A stretch of DNA of 8,679 nucleotides from contig UROC01000080.1 in NCBI GenBank assembly GCA_900549345.1, positions 1-8,679 of the forward strand, written 5' to 3'. Source of the DNA: an uncultured Collinsella sp. Its GTDB lineage: Bacteria; Actinomycetota; Coriobacteriia; Coriobacteriales; Coriobacteriaceae. Below the pieces are notes generated by a model, which saw only the letters and a list, made by a program, of their open reading frames with translations, made no database searches and was not told the DNA's origin. The position numbers and the translations under genes were made by a program. Within the stretch, counting starts at the first letter, position 1. The number at the start of each line of letters is the position of its first letter. Below are positions 1-7,137 of this stretch, piece by piece.

Positions 1-2
1 AG

Positions 3-1643
3 GTGCTCACGCTCACGCAGTCGATGAGCGACGACCTCATCGACCTGATCGCCGACGACATGGGACGCAAGGTCCGCGTCGTGTCCCCCGAGGAGGAGTA
101 CGCGGTCGTCTACCACGACTCCGACGAGGACCTCAAGCCCCGTCCGCCCGTGGTCACCGTCATGGGCCACGTCGACCACGGCAAGACGAGCCTGCTCGAC
201 GCCATCCGTCACACCGGTGTCGCTGCCGGCGAGGCGGGCGGCATCACGCAGGCCATCGGTGCTTCGCAGGTCATGATTAATGACCGCAAGATCACCTTCA
301 TCGATACCCCGGGTCATGCCACCTTTACGGCTATGCGTGCCCGTGGTGCCAAGGTGACCGACATCGTTATTCTGATCGTGGCTGCCGACGACGGCGTCAT
401 GCCCCAGACGGTCGAGTCGATCAACCACGCCAAGGCCGCCGGCGTACCCATCGTCGTCGCCGTCAACAAGATCGATAAGCCGGGTGCCAACCCCGACCGC
501 GTGCGCCAGGAGCTCACCGAGTACGGCGTCATCCCCGAGGAGTGGGGCGGACAGAACATGTTCGTCAACATCTCGGCCAAGCAGAAGATCGGTATCGACG
601 ACCTTCTGGAGACCGTGCTGCTCCAGGCAGACGTGCTCGAGCTCAAGGCCAACCCGGACACCTTTGCCTCCGGCAACGTCCTCGAGGCCAAGCTCGACAA
701 GGGCCGCGGCTCGGTCGCTACCGTGCTCGTGACCCGCGGTACCTTGCACGTGGGCGATACGCTGGTCGCCGGCCTTACCTACGGCCGCGTCCGTGCTATG
801 CTCGACCCCAAGGGTCGCGCCGTCACCGAGGCCGGTCCCTCCGACGCCGTCGAGATCCTGGGCCTGCAGTCCGTGCCCAACGCCGGTGACGAGTTCCGCG
901 TGTTCGAGGACGAGCGTGAGGCTCGCGCGCTTGCTGACGAGCGTTCGCTCAAGGCCCGTATCGAGGAGCAGAGCCGCGTCAAGCACGTCACGCTCGAGAA
1001 CCTCTTCGAGACCATTGCCGACGCCGAGGTCAAGGAGCTCAACCTGATCATCAAGGCCGACGTCCAGGGTTCCATCGAGGCCCTTCAGGACTCGCTCGAC
1101 AAGATGGATCAGTCCGAGGTTCGCATCAACACGATCCACTCCGCCGTTGGTGCCATCAACGAGACCGACGTCGTCCTGGCCGACGCCTCCAACGCCATCA
1201 TCATCGGCTTTGGCGTCCGCCCCGACGGTAAGGCACGTTCCGCCGCCGAGCGCGAGGGCGTCGAGATCCGTTGCTACGACGTTATCTACAAGTGCCTCGA
1301 GGAACTTGACGCTGCCCGTATCGGCATGCTTAAGCCCACCGAGGTCGAGGTCTCCACGGGTACCGCGACCGTCCTGGACACCTTCAAGGTGCCCAAAGTC
1401 GGTATCGCCGCCGGTGTCCGTGTCGAAGAGGGCGAGATCGCCGCGACCGATTCCGTGCGTCTGGTGCGCGACGGCATCGTGGTCTTCAACGGCAAGATCG
1501 CCTCGATGCGTCACTACAAGGACGAAGCCAAGAGCCTCAAGAGCGGTTCCGAGGGCGGCATTGGCCTGGAGAACTTCCAGGACATCAAGCCCGGCGACCA
1601 GATCGAGGGTTACCGCATCGACCAGGTTGCCCGTACCGAGTAG
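3..1643 (+). CDS. infB: Translation initiation factor IF-2 (5' end outside window)
   Basis: This is the GTPase that brings fMet-tRNA to the 30S subunit and promotes 50S joining. The visible 546 residues run from the end of the IF2 N-terminal region through the G domain, domain II, domain III and the C1/C2 domains. G-domain motifs are clear: GHVDHGKT (residues 55-62 of the visible part), switch I GEAGGITQ (76-83), DTPGH (101-105), NKID (155-158) and SAK (191-193). KADVQGS (351-357) marks domain III. IF2 is usually about 700-950 residues, so the first few hundred are missing upstream. The frame is open to the window edge, and the first visible codon is an internal GTG, not a start. Oddities: switch I reads TQAIGAS where TQHIGAY is usual, and both cysteines normally conserved in the C2 domain are replaced (V472, G518). 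Codon use is strongly biased to C/G-ending codons, as expected for a highly expressed gene. It is the first visible gene of the operon; rbfA follows after 11 nt. Confidence 0.98.
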   Translation: MLTLTQSMSDDLIDLIADDMGRKVRVVSPEEEYAVVYHDSDEDLKPRPPVVTVMGHVDHGKTSLLDAIRHTGVAAGEAGGITQAIGASQVMINDRKITFIDTPGHATFTAMRARGAKVTDIVILIVAADDGVMPQTVESINHAKAAGVPIVVAVNKIDKPGANPDRVRQELTEYGVIPEEWGGQNMFVNISAKQKIGIDDLLETVLLQADVLELKANPDTFASGNVLEAKLDKGRGSVATVLVTRGTLHVGDTLVAGLTYGRVRAMLDPKGRAVTEAGPSDAVEILGLQSVPNAGDEFRVFEDEREARALADERSLKARIEEQSRVKHVTLENLFETIADAEVKELNLIIKADVQGSIEALQDSLDKMDQSEVRINTIHSAVGAINETDVVLADASNAIIIGFGVRPDGKARSAAEREGVEIRCYDVIYKCLEELDAARIGMLKPTEVEVSTGTATVLDTFKVPKVGIAAGVRVEEGEIAATDSVRLVRDGIVVFNGKIASMRHYKDEAKSLKSGSEGGIGLENFQDIKPGDQIEGYRIDQVARTE

Positions 1644-1654
1644 GGGGTAGCGCT

Positions 1655-2065
1655 ATGAAGCAAACGCAGGCAACCCGCCGTCTGGGCGAGCAGCTTCGCG
1701 AGAAGCTCGGTTATATCCTGCTCTTTGAGGTTTCCGATCCGCGTCTCGACCTGGTTACTTTGACCGCGGTCGAGGTCGCGGTGGACCGTTCGTTCGCGCG
1801 TGTGTTCGTGTCGTGCGATGCGAGCCGCTACGACGAGGTCATGGAGGCGCTCGCAAGCGCTAAGGGCCGTATTCGCAGTCTGTTGGCTCGCTCGCTCGAT
1901 TGGCGTGTTACGCCCGAGCTCGATTTTCGCATCGATCGCTCGACCGATGAGGCCGAGCGCATCACGCGTGCGCTGGAAAACGTTCCCGCCACGCTTGCGA
2001 TCGAAAAGGACGAGGACGGCTATCCGATAGCGGATGCCGCCCAGGAGGCAGCTTTAGATGACTAA
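1655..2065 (+). CDS. rbfA: 30S ribosome-binding factor RbfA
   Basis: This cytoplasmic factor binds the immature 30S subunit and aids late 16S rRNA 5'-end maturation and cold adaptation. The 136-residue product has the length and order of the single type II KH-like domain. The N-terminal helix carries RRLGEQLREKL and is followed by SDPRL (27-31). The A-x-G helix kink typical of the family is AKG at 69-71, and the C-terminal strand motif is TPELDF (86-91) followed by DRS. The ATG at 1655 is preceded by a G-run (1643-1647) seven bases upstream that overlaps the infB stop codon, which supports this start. The placement directly after infB is the classical one. The C-terminus is short and acidic. 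The stop codon lies inside the start region of the next gene (8-nt overlap), so translation of the two is probably coupled. Confidence 0.96.
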   Translation: MKQTQATRRLGEQLREKLGYILLFEVSDPRLDLVTLTAVEVAVDRSFARVFVSCDASRYDEVMEALASAKGRIRSLLARSLDWRVTPELDFRIDRSTDEAERITRALENVPATLAIEKDEDGYPIADAAQEAALDD

Positions 2066-3101
2066 TTCCGCCGACCTCGCCTCGTGCGAGTCTGCAGATA
2101 TTCAGCGACGCATCCTCGAGCTCATCGAGGGTGCGTCCTCCATTGCGATTTCGGGACACACTTCTCCCGATGGCGACGCCCTGGGCTCCGTGTTGGGTCT
2201 GGGCCTTTCGCTCATGAAGTTTTTTCCCAACAAGGACATTGCGCTGCTGTTGGCAGACGATGACCCGGTTCCGCGTATCTACCGCTTTATGGAAGGCTCC
2301 GATCGCCTGGTGCCGCCATCTGCGTACACTGGCAATCCTGACCTGTTCATCTCGGTGGACGTACCGGTCGTAGAGCGCCTGAACAACTCCGCCGAGGTGC
2401 TTCGTCGCTCCAAGCATGTGGTGTGCTTCGATCACCATCCGGCGCGCGAGGAGTTTGCCGAGCTCAGCCTGAGGCGCGTCGAAGCTGCAGCCTGCGCCAT
2501 GATCATCGACCGCTTCTTGGACAATTGCGGCATTGTCGCACGTGATGGCGTTGCGACCTGCCTGCTGTGTGGCTTGGTTACCGATACCGGCCGTTTTCAG
2601 TATCAAAATGCCGATGCCGCCGCGTTCCATGCAGCCTCGCGTCTGGTTGCCCACGGTGCCGATCCGGCGCGTGTGGCACTCGAGGTTTACCAGAGCATGC
2701 GCGTTGAGTTTTTGCACCTCAAGTCCATCGTTATGGGCCGCATCAAGACGGTGGCCCACGGGCGCGTCGCGTATAGCTACGCGTACCAGAGTGACCTTGA
2801 GGCCTGCGGTGTCACCTCGGATGAGTGCGACGGCCTGGTCGATGTGGTTCGCTCGGTGATGGGCGTCGAAGTCTGCCTGTTCCTGAAGGGCATTGAGGGC
2901 GATAGCAAGGTGCGCGGCAACCTGCGCTCCAAGGGCGACCTCAACGTGTCCGAGATCGCTGCTGCTTTTGGCGGAGGCGGACATCCCGCTGCCGCCGGTT
3001 TCTCCAACAACGGAACGATTCTCGAGACGCTCACCGTGGCACTTCCCATGCTGGCCGAACTGGTAGGGGAGGATCCCGCTTCGGTGACCGTCGAGCTTTA
3101 A
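2058..3101 (+). CDS. nrnA: DHH/DHHA1 phosphoesterase, NrnA-type nanoRNase / pAp phosphatase
   Basis: Members of this family degrade 2-5 nt RNA fragments from the 5' end and dephosphorylate 3'-phosphoadenosine-5'-phosphate; some also cleave pApA, the product of cyclic di-AMP breakdown. All metal-binding motifs are present in the 347 residues: H34-T-S-P-D38-G-D40 (motif I), D101 in SVDVP (motif II), the name-giving DHH at 125-127 (motif III), and D176 in TDTGRF (motif IV). The C-terminal DHHA1 domain contains RGNLRSKGDLNVSEIA (286-301) and the glycine-rich GGGGHPAAAGF (305-315), which binds the substrate phosphate. AGGAGG at 2043-2048 gives excellent spacing to the ATG at 2058. Which activity dominates cannot be read from the sequence. 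Position between rbfA and truB is the usual one in Firmicutes and Actinobacteria and fits a role in RNA turnover. No truncation is seen. Confidence 0.93.
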   Translation: MTNSADLASCESADIQRRILELIEGASSIAISGHTSPDGDALGSVLGLGLSLMKFFPNKDIALLLADDDPVPRIYRFMEGSDRLVPPSAYTGNPDLFISVDVPVVERLNNSAEVLRRSKHVVCFDHHPAREEFAELSLRRVEAAACAMIIDRFLDNCGIVARDGVATCLLCGLVTDTGRFQYQNADAAAFHAASRLVAHGADPARVALEVYQSMRVEFLHLKSIVMGRIKTVAHGRVAYSYAYQSDLEACGVTSDECDGLVDVVRSVMGVEVCLFLKGIEGDSKVRGNLRSKGDLNVSEIAAAFGGGGHPAAAGFSNNGTILETLTVALPMLAELVGEDPASVTVEL

Positions 3102-3116
3102 CTTTTTGGATGGTAC

Positions 3117-4049
3117 ATGGCTCGTCGTACGCCTTCTCAACTGAATATGCTGCTCGCCGTCGATAAGCCGGTGGGCTGCACGTCCCACGATGTGGTCTCG
3201 CAATGTCGGCGCGCCCTCCATGAGCGTCGCGTCGGCCATGCCGGCACGCTCGACCCCATGGCATCGGGTGTCATGGTGGTGGGTGTTGGCCAGGCTACTC
3301 GTTTGCTGGGCATGCTAACCCTCGATACCAAAAGCTATGTCGCCGACATCTCGTTTGGCGCCGAGACCAATACCGATGATGCGGAGGGCGAGGCGGTCCG
3401 CACGGTGGCTGTTGCCAACGAGCTCCGCGATCCTGCCTATGCCCGTGAGCGCTTGGCCGCTTTGCTGGGTCCGCAGATGCAGGTGCCGCCGGCGTTTTCG
3501 GCTATCTCGGTCAATGGCGTTCGCGCCTACAAGTCTGCTCGCGAGGGCAATGCGGTGGACCTACCTCCGCGCCCCGTCGAGGTCTATGCCGCCGACCTGA
3601 TCGCCGTGGGAGGCGAAGGTGATACGTGTGTGTGGACCGTGGCGTTCTCAGTGAGCAAGGGTACCTATATCCGTGCGCTCGCTCGCGATTTGGGCCGCGC
3701 CTGCGAGAGCGCCGCGCACATTTCCGCGCTGCGCCGCACGGCCTCCGGTGTTGTTTCCATTGGCGCTTGTCATGCGGTCGAGGAGTTTTCTCCCGAGTCC
3801 GCGGCTGGCTTTGCCCTGGATCCCATTGCGGCCCTGGGCGCCACGCGTGTTGACTTGCCGGGCAATCTTGCCGACGATCTGCTCTGCGGTCGACGCATTC
3901 CCGTTGAGCGTGCGCTTGCCGATTTCGATACCTCGAAGTCGCCTTTTGCGTTGGTGCTCGATGGGGGACTCAAGGCGCTCGCCCGCATCGAGGGTGGCCG
4001 CTTTGTCATGGAGCACGTGTTTCCGCAGGCAATCGGCGGTGTTCGGTGA
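3117..4049 (+). CDS. truB: tRNA pseudouridine(55) synthase TruB
   Basis: This enzyme converts U55 of the tRNA T-loop to pseudouridine and also acts as a tRNA-folding chaperone. The N-terminal signature DKPVGCTSHDVV (16-27) is followed by GHAGTLDPMASGV (40-52), whose D46 is the catalytic aspartate. The substrate-stacking tyrosine is Y74 in KSYVADISFG, and the conserved KGTYIRALARDLG (181-193) follows. The remaining residues of the 310 form the C-terminal PUA-like region. One loop normally reading YSALK(x)xG is FSAISVNG here, with Ser in place of the common Lys. The ATG at 3117 has a GGA (3108-3110) at suitable spacing. A second in-frame ATG at 3147, just before the conserved block, would give a 300-residue protein but has no visible ribosome binding site. 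The gap to nrnA is 15 nt, and the stop codon merges with the ribF start. Confidence 0.96.
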   Translation: MARRTPSQLNMLLAVDKPVGCTSHDVVSQCRRALHERRVGHAGTLDPMASGVMVVGVGQATRLLGMLTLDTKSYVADISFGAETNTDDAEGEAVRTVAVANELRDPAYARERLAALLGPQMQVPPAFSAISVNGVRAYKSAREGNAVDLPPRPVEVYAADLIAVGGEGDTCVWTVAFSVSKGTYIRALARDLGRACESAAHISALRRTASGVVSIGACHAVEEFSPESAAGFALDPIAALGATRVDLPGNLADDLLCGRRIPVERALADFDTSKSPFALVLDGGLKALARIEGGRFVMEHVFPQAIGGVR

Positions 4050-5053
4050 TGTTGTCCGCTCACGAGCTCGCGCGTATTTTTTTCGCGGGCGAGTCGGACG
4101 TGGCTCACATCGTTACTGCCGATGCGTTTGATAAGTGTGAGCACCTGGGTGCCGCATCGATTGCCATCGGCGTGTTCGACGGCGTTCACCGTGGACACCA
4201 GGAGCTCATTGCGGCGCTTGTTAGCGATGCGCGCGCCCATGATTGCAAGGCGGTCGTGGTCACTTTCGATCCCGATCCGGACGTTGTGGTGAGTCCTTCG
4301 CCCGCTCAAAAATTGATGACGACGGCCGACCGTCTACATGCCTTGGCTCAGACCGGGGTCGATGCGGTGGTGGCCGTTCCCTTTACGCCTGAGGTTGCGG
4401 CACTCGACCATGTTGCTTTTCTCTCGCTGGTGTCGCGTCTGGTCGACATTCGTTCGATTCGCGTTGGCAGCGACTTTAGGCTGGGTCGTGGCGGTGCTTC
4501 TGGTGTTGCCGAGATGCGCTCTTGGGGTTCCGAGCGCGGCGTTGACGTGTATGGTCACGACCTGCTTTGCGAGGGCGGTGAGGCCATTTGCGCCACCCGC
4601 ATTCGTCATGAGCTGGGACAGGGCCATGTGGAGCTTGCTGCTGAGTTGCTCGGCCGCCCGTATATGCTGCGTGGCGGTGTTATTCGTGGCCGTCACGAGG
4701 GTTCTGACATGGGCTTTCCCACGGCAAACCTGCAGGTTCCCGACGGCATTCAGGTGCCTGCCGATGGTGTGTATGAGGGTCTGGTGCTCGTCGATGACAT
4801 CGCGTGGCCCGCTGCCGTTAATGTCGGCCTGCCGCCGACGTATGCCGACGATGCCGCTTCATCGCATCTCGAGGCTAACTTAATTGGTTATACGGGCGAC
4901 CTGTACGGCGCTTCCGTTTCGCTGGCGTTTACGCGCTGGCTGCGTCCCTCGCGTGTGTTCGAATCGCTGGATGAGTTGATCTCGACCGTCGAGGGTAATA
5001 TCGAGGATATTCGTCACAACTTGGGCGAGCAGGGGGTGAGTATCCGTGATTAG
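4049..5053 (+). CDS. ribF: Bifunctional riboflavin kinase / FMN adenylyltransferase (FAD synthase)
   Basis: This enzyme makes FMN from riboflavin and ATP, then FAD from FMN and ATP. Counting from the ATG at 4049 (334 residues), the N-terminal adenylyltransferase half has the nucleotidyltransferase motif GVFDGVHRGHQ (41-51), VTFDPDP (71-77), VGSDFRLGRGGASGV (139-153) and ATRIR (182-186). The C-terminal kinase half has MGFPTANL (221-228) with the PTAN motif, VNVGLPPTY, and E275 in HLEANLIGYTGDLYG, which is the expected catalytic glutamate. Oddities: the usual SSTR is CATR, the usual FxPHP/FxPNP-type motif has Asp (FDPDP), and about 20 extra residues precede the conserved start. The start is ambiguous. 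GTG at 4046 and ATG at 4049 are adjacent in-frame codons. I prefer ATG because the CGGCGGTG at 4034-4041 then lies 7 bases away. It overlaps truB by one base (TGATG). Confidence 0.95.
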   Translation: MLSAHELARIFFAGESDVAHIVTADAFDKCEHLGAASIAIGVFDGVHRGHQELIAALVSDARAHDCKAVVVTFDPDPDVVVSPSPAQKLMTTADRLHALAQTGVDAVVAVPFTPEVAALDHVAFLSLVSRLVDIRSIRVGSDFRLGRGGASGVAEMRSWGSERGVDVYGHDLLCEGGEAICATRIRHELGQGHVELAAELLGRPYMLRGGVIRGRHEGSDMGFPTANLQVPDGIQVPADGVYEGLVLVDDIAWPAAVNVGLPPTYADDAASSHLEANLIGYTGDLYGASVSLAFTRWLRPSRVFESLDELISTVEGNIEDIRHNLGEQGVSIRD

Positions 5054-6386
5054 CGATGAGGAAAAAGACCAGGTACGCGCTGCGTCCGACTTAGTTGCCA
5101 TCGTGCAGGAAACGGTTGAGCTCAAGCCCCGCGGCCATGAGTTTTGGGGTTGCTGCCCCTTCCATGGCGAAAAGACGCCTTCTTTCCACATTATCCCCGC
5201 TACGCAGGTCTGGCACTGCTTTGGCTGCGGCGAAGGCGGCGACGTCTTCACCTATATCATGAAGCGCGAAAACCTGAGCTTTCCCGAGTCAATCCGCTAT
5301 TTGGCCGATCGTGCGGGTATTGAGCTGCATGACACCGGAGATCGTCGCGAGCGCGGTACCAAGCGTGCCCGCATCTACGATCTGTGTGCCGAGACCGCCC
5401 AGTTCTACCACACCATGCTTATGCGCGGTAAGGACGGCCGTCCACGCGAGTACTTTGCCAGCCGTGGTATGGGTGGCGACGTCTGCCGCCGCTACTGCCT
5501 GGGCTTTGCACCGGGCCGCAACGCGCTGGTGTCGCACCTGTCCCAGGCGGGTTTTACCCCGCAGGAGATGATCGACGCCAACGTTGCCGTGAGCCGCGGG
5601 CGCGGGCGGCTTGCCGACCGCTTCTACGACCGCGTGATGTTTCCCATCTTTGACGAGCAGGGTCACAACATTGCCTTTGGCGGGCGCATCATGGGTGACG
5701 GCCAACCCAAGTACCTCAACACCGCCGAGACGAGCGTGTTCCATAAAAAGCGAAACCTCTATGGCTTTAACTGGGCCAAGGAGTTTATCGTCGCGCAGGA
5801 TACGGCCATCGTGGTGGAGGGCTATACCGATTGTATCGCCTGCTGGGAGGCGGGGATCAAAAACGTTGTCGCCACGCTGGGCACCGCGCTCACGGAGCAT
5901 CACGTCAAGACGCTCACCCGCTTTGCCAAGCGTATCGTGTATATGTTCGATGGCGATGCCGCGGGCCAGAAGGCCGCCCGTCGCGCGATTCAATTTATCG
6001 AGCAGGATTCGATGGACCTGCGCTGCGTGGTGCTGCCCGACGGCAACGACCCCATGGAGTTCATCACGGCGCATGGTGGACAGGAGCTTCAGGCGCGCAT
6101 CGACGCTGCCGAGCCGCTCATGGACTTTGTCTACCGTTCGCTGCAGGAGTCGAGTGACATCACCACGCCGGGCGGTCGTGCCAAGGCGCTGGAAGATGCG
6201 CTGACGCTTATCTATCCGCTGCGCGATAGCTATATGATCGACACATACTTTATCCAGATTGCCGATCTGCTGGGTTTGGATCTGGAGACGGTTCGCGCGA
6301 GTTCGGGTCGCGTGTTTCGCGATGTCGCCAAGCGCGAAGACGCGGAACGACGTCGTGAGCAGAACTATGAACGCCAGCTCTGGTAG
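5046..6386 (+). CDS. dnaG: DNA primase, zinc-binding and catalytic core (ends early by frame change)
   Basis: Primase makes the short RNA primers used at the replication fork. The 446 residues contain the CHC2 zinc finger with C37, H40, C58 and C61 in CPFHGEKTPSF and HCFGCGEGG. The RNA polymerase core carries RVMFPIFD (196-203), GGRIMGD (212-218) and PKYLNTAETSVFHK (221-234), then the TOPRIM domain with E258 in VVEGYTD and D302/D304 in FDGDAAGQKA, and LPDGNDPMEF (330-339). All expected metal-binding residues are present. The reading frame stops at TAG 6384-6386, directly after a charged helix and before the helicase-binding domain; DnaG is normally around 600 residues. The missing part follows in the +1 frame (next entry). 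The start is GTG 5046, eight bases inside ribF, preceded by GGGGGTGA at 5032-5039. The core could work alone in primer synthesis but would lack the helicase contact. Confidence 0.93.
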   Translation: MISDEEKDQVRAASDLVAIVQETVELKPRGHEFWGCCPFHGEKTPSFHIIPATQVWHCFGCGEGGDVFTYIMKRENLSFPESIRYLADRAGIELHDTGDRRERGTKRARIYDLCAETAQFYHTMLMRGKDGRPREYFASRGMGGDVCRRYCLGFAPGRNALVSHLSQAGFTPQEMIDANVAVSRGRGRLADRFYDRVMFPIFDEQGHNIAFGGRIMGDGQPKYLNTAETSVFHKKRNLYGFNWAKEFIVAQDTAIVVEGYTDCIACWEAGIKNVVATLGTALTEHHVKTLTRFAKRIVYMFDGDAAGQKAARRAIQFIEQDSMDLRCVVLPDGNDPMEFITAHGGQELQARIDAAEPLMDFVYRSLQESSDITTPGGRAKALEDALTLIYPLRDSYMIDTYFIQIADLLGLDLETVRASSGRVFRDVAKREDAERRREQNYERQLW

Positions 6387-7137
6387 CGCGGGCGGTCGGA
6401 CGTCTGGTTCGCAGGGGGCATCTCGCGGTGCTTGGGCATCGGGCGCGACGCCGCCGGTGTCCGCGCCGGTCGAAGAAGAGCCGTATGACTACGTCCCGCT
6501 CGATGCCTACGGTGCCGCGCCCGTGGAGGTCGTCGACGACCTGCCGCCGATCGATGTGCCTGATGGTATGGGTGCTGTGCCTGTGACTGATGGTTCGGGC
6601 GCTCCGGCTGCGGCGGCGCCGATGGTTCTTACTGATCTTGAGCGCAAGTCCTTGGCAGGGGAGCGCGAGCTGTTGACGATGCTCACGAGCTACCCCGACC
6701 TGTTCCGCACGTATGCCGACCGCATCTGCTCTATCGAGTGGGTTGACCCACGTCACGAGTCCATCGCATGGGCCGTTCTGGCAACGCCGCCGGGAACCGA
6801 TCCTGCAGCCTGCATGGATGCGGCGCGCTCGGTCTGTCCCGAGGCGGCAACGCTTGTGAGTGCCGGGCGCATCTCCGCGACGAGCAAGCACCCCACCGAG
6901 ACGAACATCGTGTTCATGCTCGATACGCTCGAGCTCTACACCATCAAGCGCCGCATGCGTGCCGCACAGGCCAAGCTGCGCCAGGACCGTTCGCTCGATG
7001 ATGAGGCCCGTCGCGCGTTGACCGTGCAGGCCGCGCAGGATTCGCAGCGTCAACGCGAGCTGCAAAAGTCTATCGGCGGCGTGGCGGACCCGTTCCGTTT
7101 GATCGGTCTGGAGGCCGCAGGCACCGAACAGGCCTAG
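6367..7137 (+). CDS. Primase linker and helicase-binding C-terminal domain in a separate overlapping frame
   Basis: The 256-residue ORF starts at an ATG that overlaps the primase-core ORF by 20 bases and is shifted +1 relative to it. Residues 1-35 are rich in Gly, Ser and Ala, and residues 36-90 are Pro/Asp/Glu/Ala-rich, which looks like an unstructured linker. From about residue 90 a helical domain begins (LTDLERKSLAGERELLTML), followed by YPDLFRTYADRI and a charged helix around 186-235. This matches in position and character the C-terminal region of DnaG that contacts the replicative helicase DnaB. GTGAG at 6355-6359 is a weak Shine-Dalgarno candidate seven bases before the ATG. Codon choice from the ATG onward is like real coding sequence in this genome. 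It may be a separate subunit made by coupled reinitiation, the rest of a frameshifted dnaG, or the result of a one-base sequence error; the window alone cannot decide. Assignment as the primase C-terminus is inferred from context and weak similarity. Confidence 0.8.
   Translation: MNASSGSAGGRTSGSQGASRGAWASGATPPVSAPVEEEPYDYVPLDAYGAAPVEVVDDLPPIDVPDGMGAVPVTDGSGAPAAAAPMVLTDLERKSLAGERELLTMLTSYPDLFRTYADRICSIEWVDPRHESIAWAVLATPPGTDPAACMDAARSVCPEAATLVSAGRISATSKHPTETNIVFMLDTLELYTIKRRMRAAQAKLRQDRSLDDEARRALTVQAAQDSQRQRELQKSIGGVADPFRLIGLEAAGTEQA

Noticed and set aside
1962..3239. 425-codon open frame on the minus strand across rbfA, nrnA and truB
   Set aside because: It lies antisense to three well-identified genes, its product has no recognisable motif, and such long antisense frames are expected in GC-rich genes with biased third positions.
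3147..4049. Shorter truB starting at the second ATG
   Set aside because: The conserved block begins just after it, so it is possible, but no ribosome binding site precedes it while 3117 has a GGA at good spacing.
5289..6074. 261-codon minus-strand open frame inside dnaG
   Set aside because: It covers the primase catalytic core in antisense and has no family signature or ribosome binding site that stands out.
6366..6390. Classical programmed frameshift signal at the dnaG frame change
   Set aside because: The bases before the stop (CAG CTC TGG TAG) do not form a known +1 slippery site: re-pairing of TGG to GGT or CTC to TCT would be poor, and no heptamer or strong stimulatory hairpin is evident. 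Frameshifting elsewhere in the overlap is not excluded.
6414..6418. GGGGG run as the source of a sequencing error that splits dnaG
   Set aside because: It lies after the TAG at 6384-6386, so an error there could not restore a single frame.
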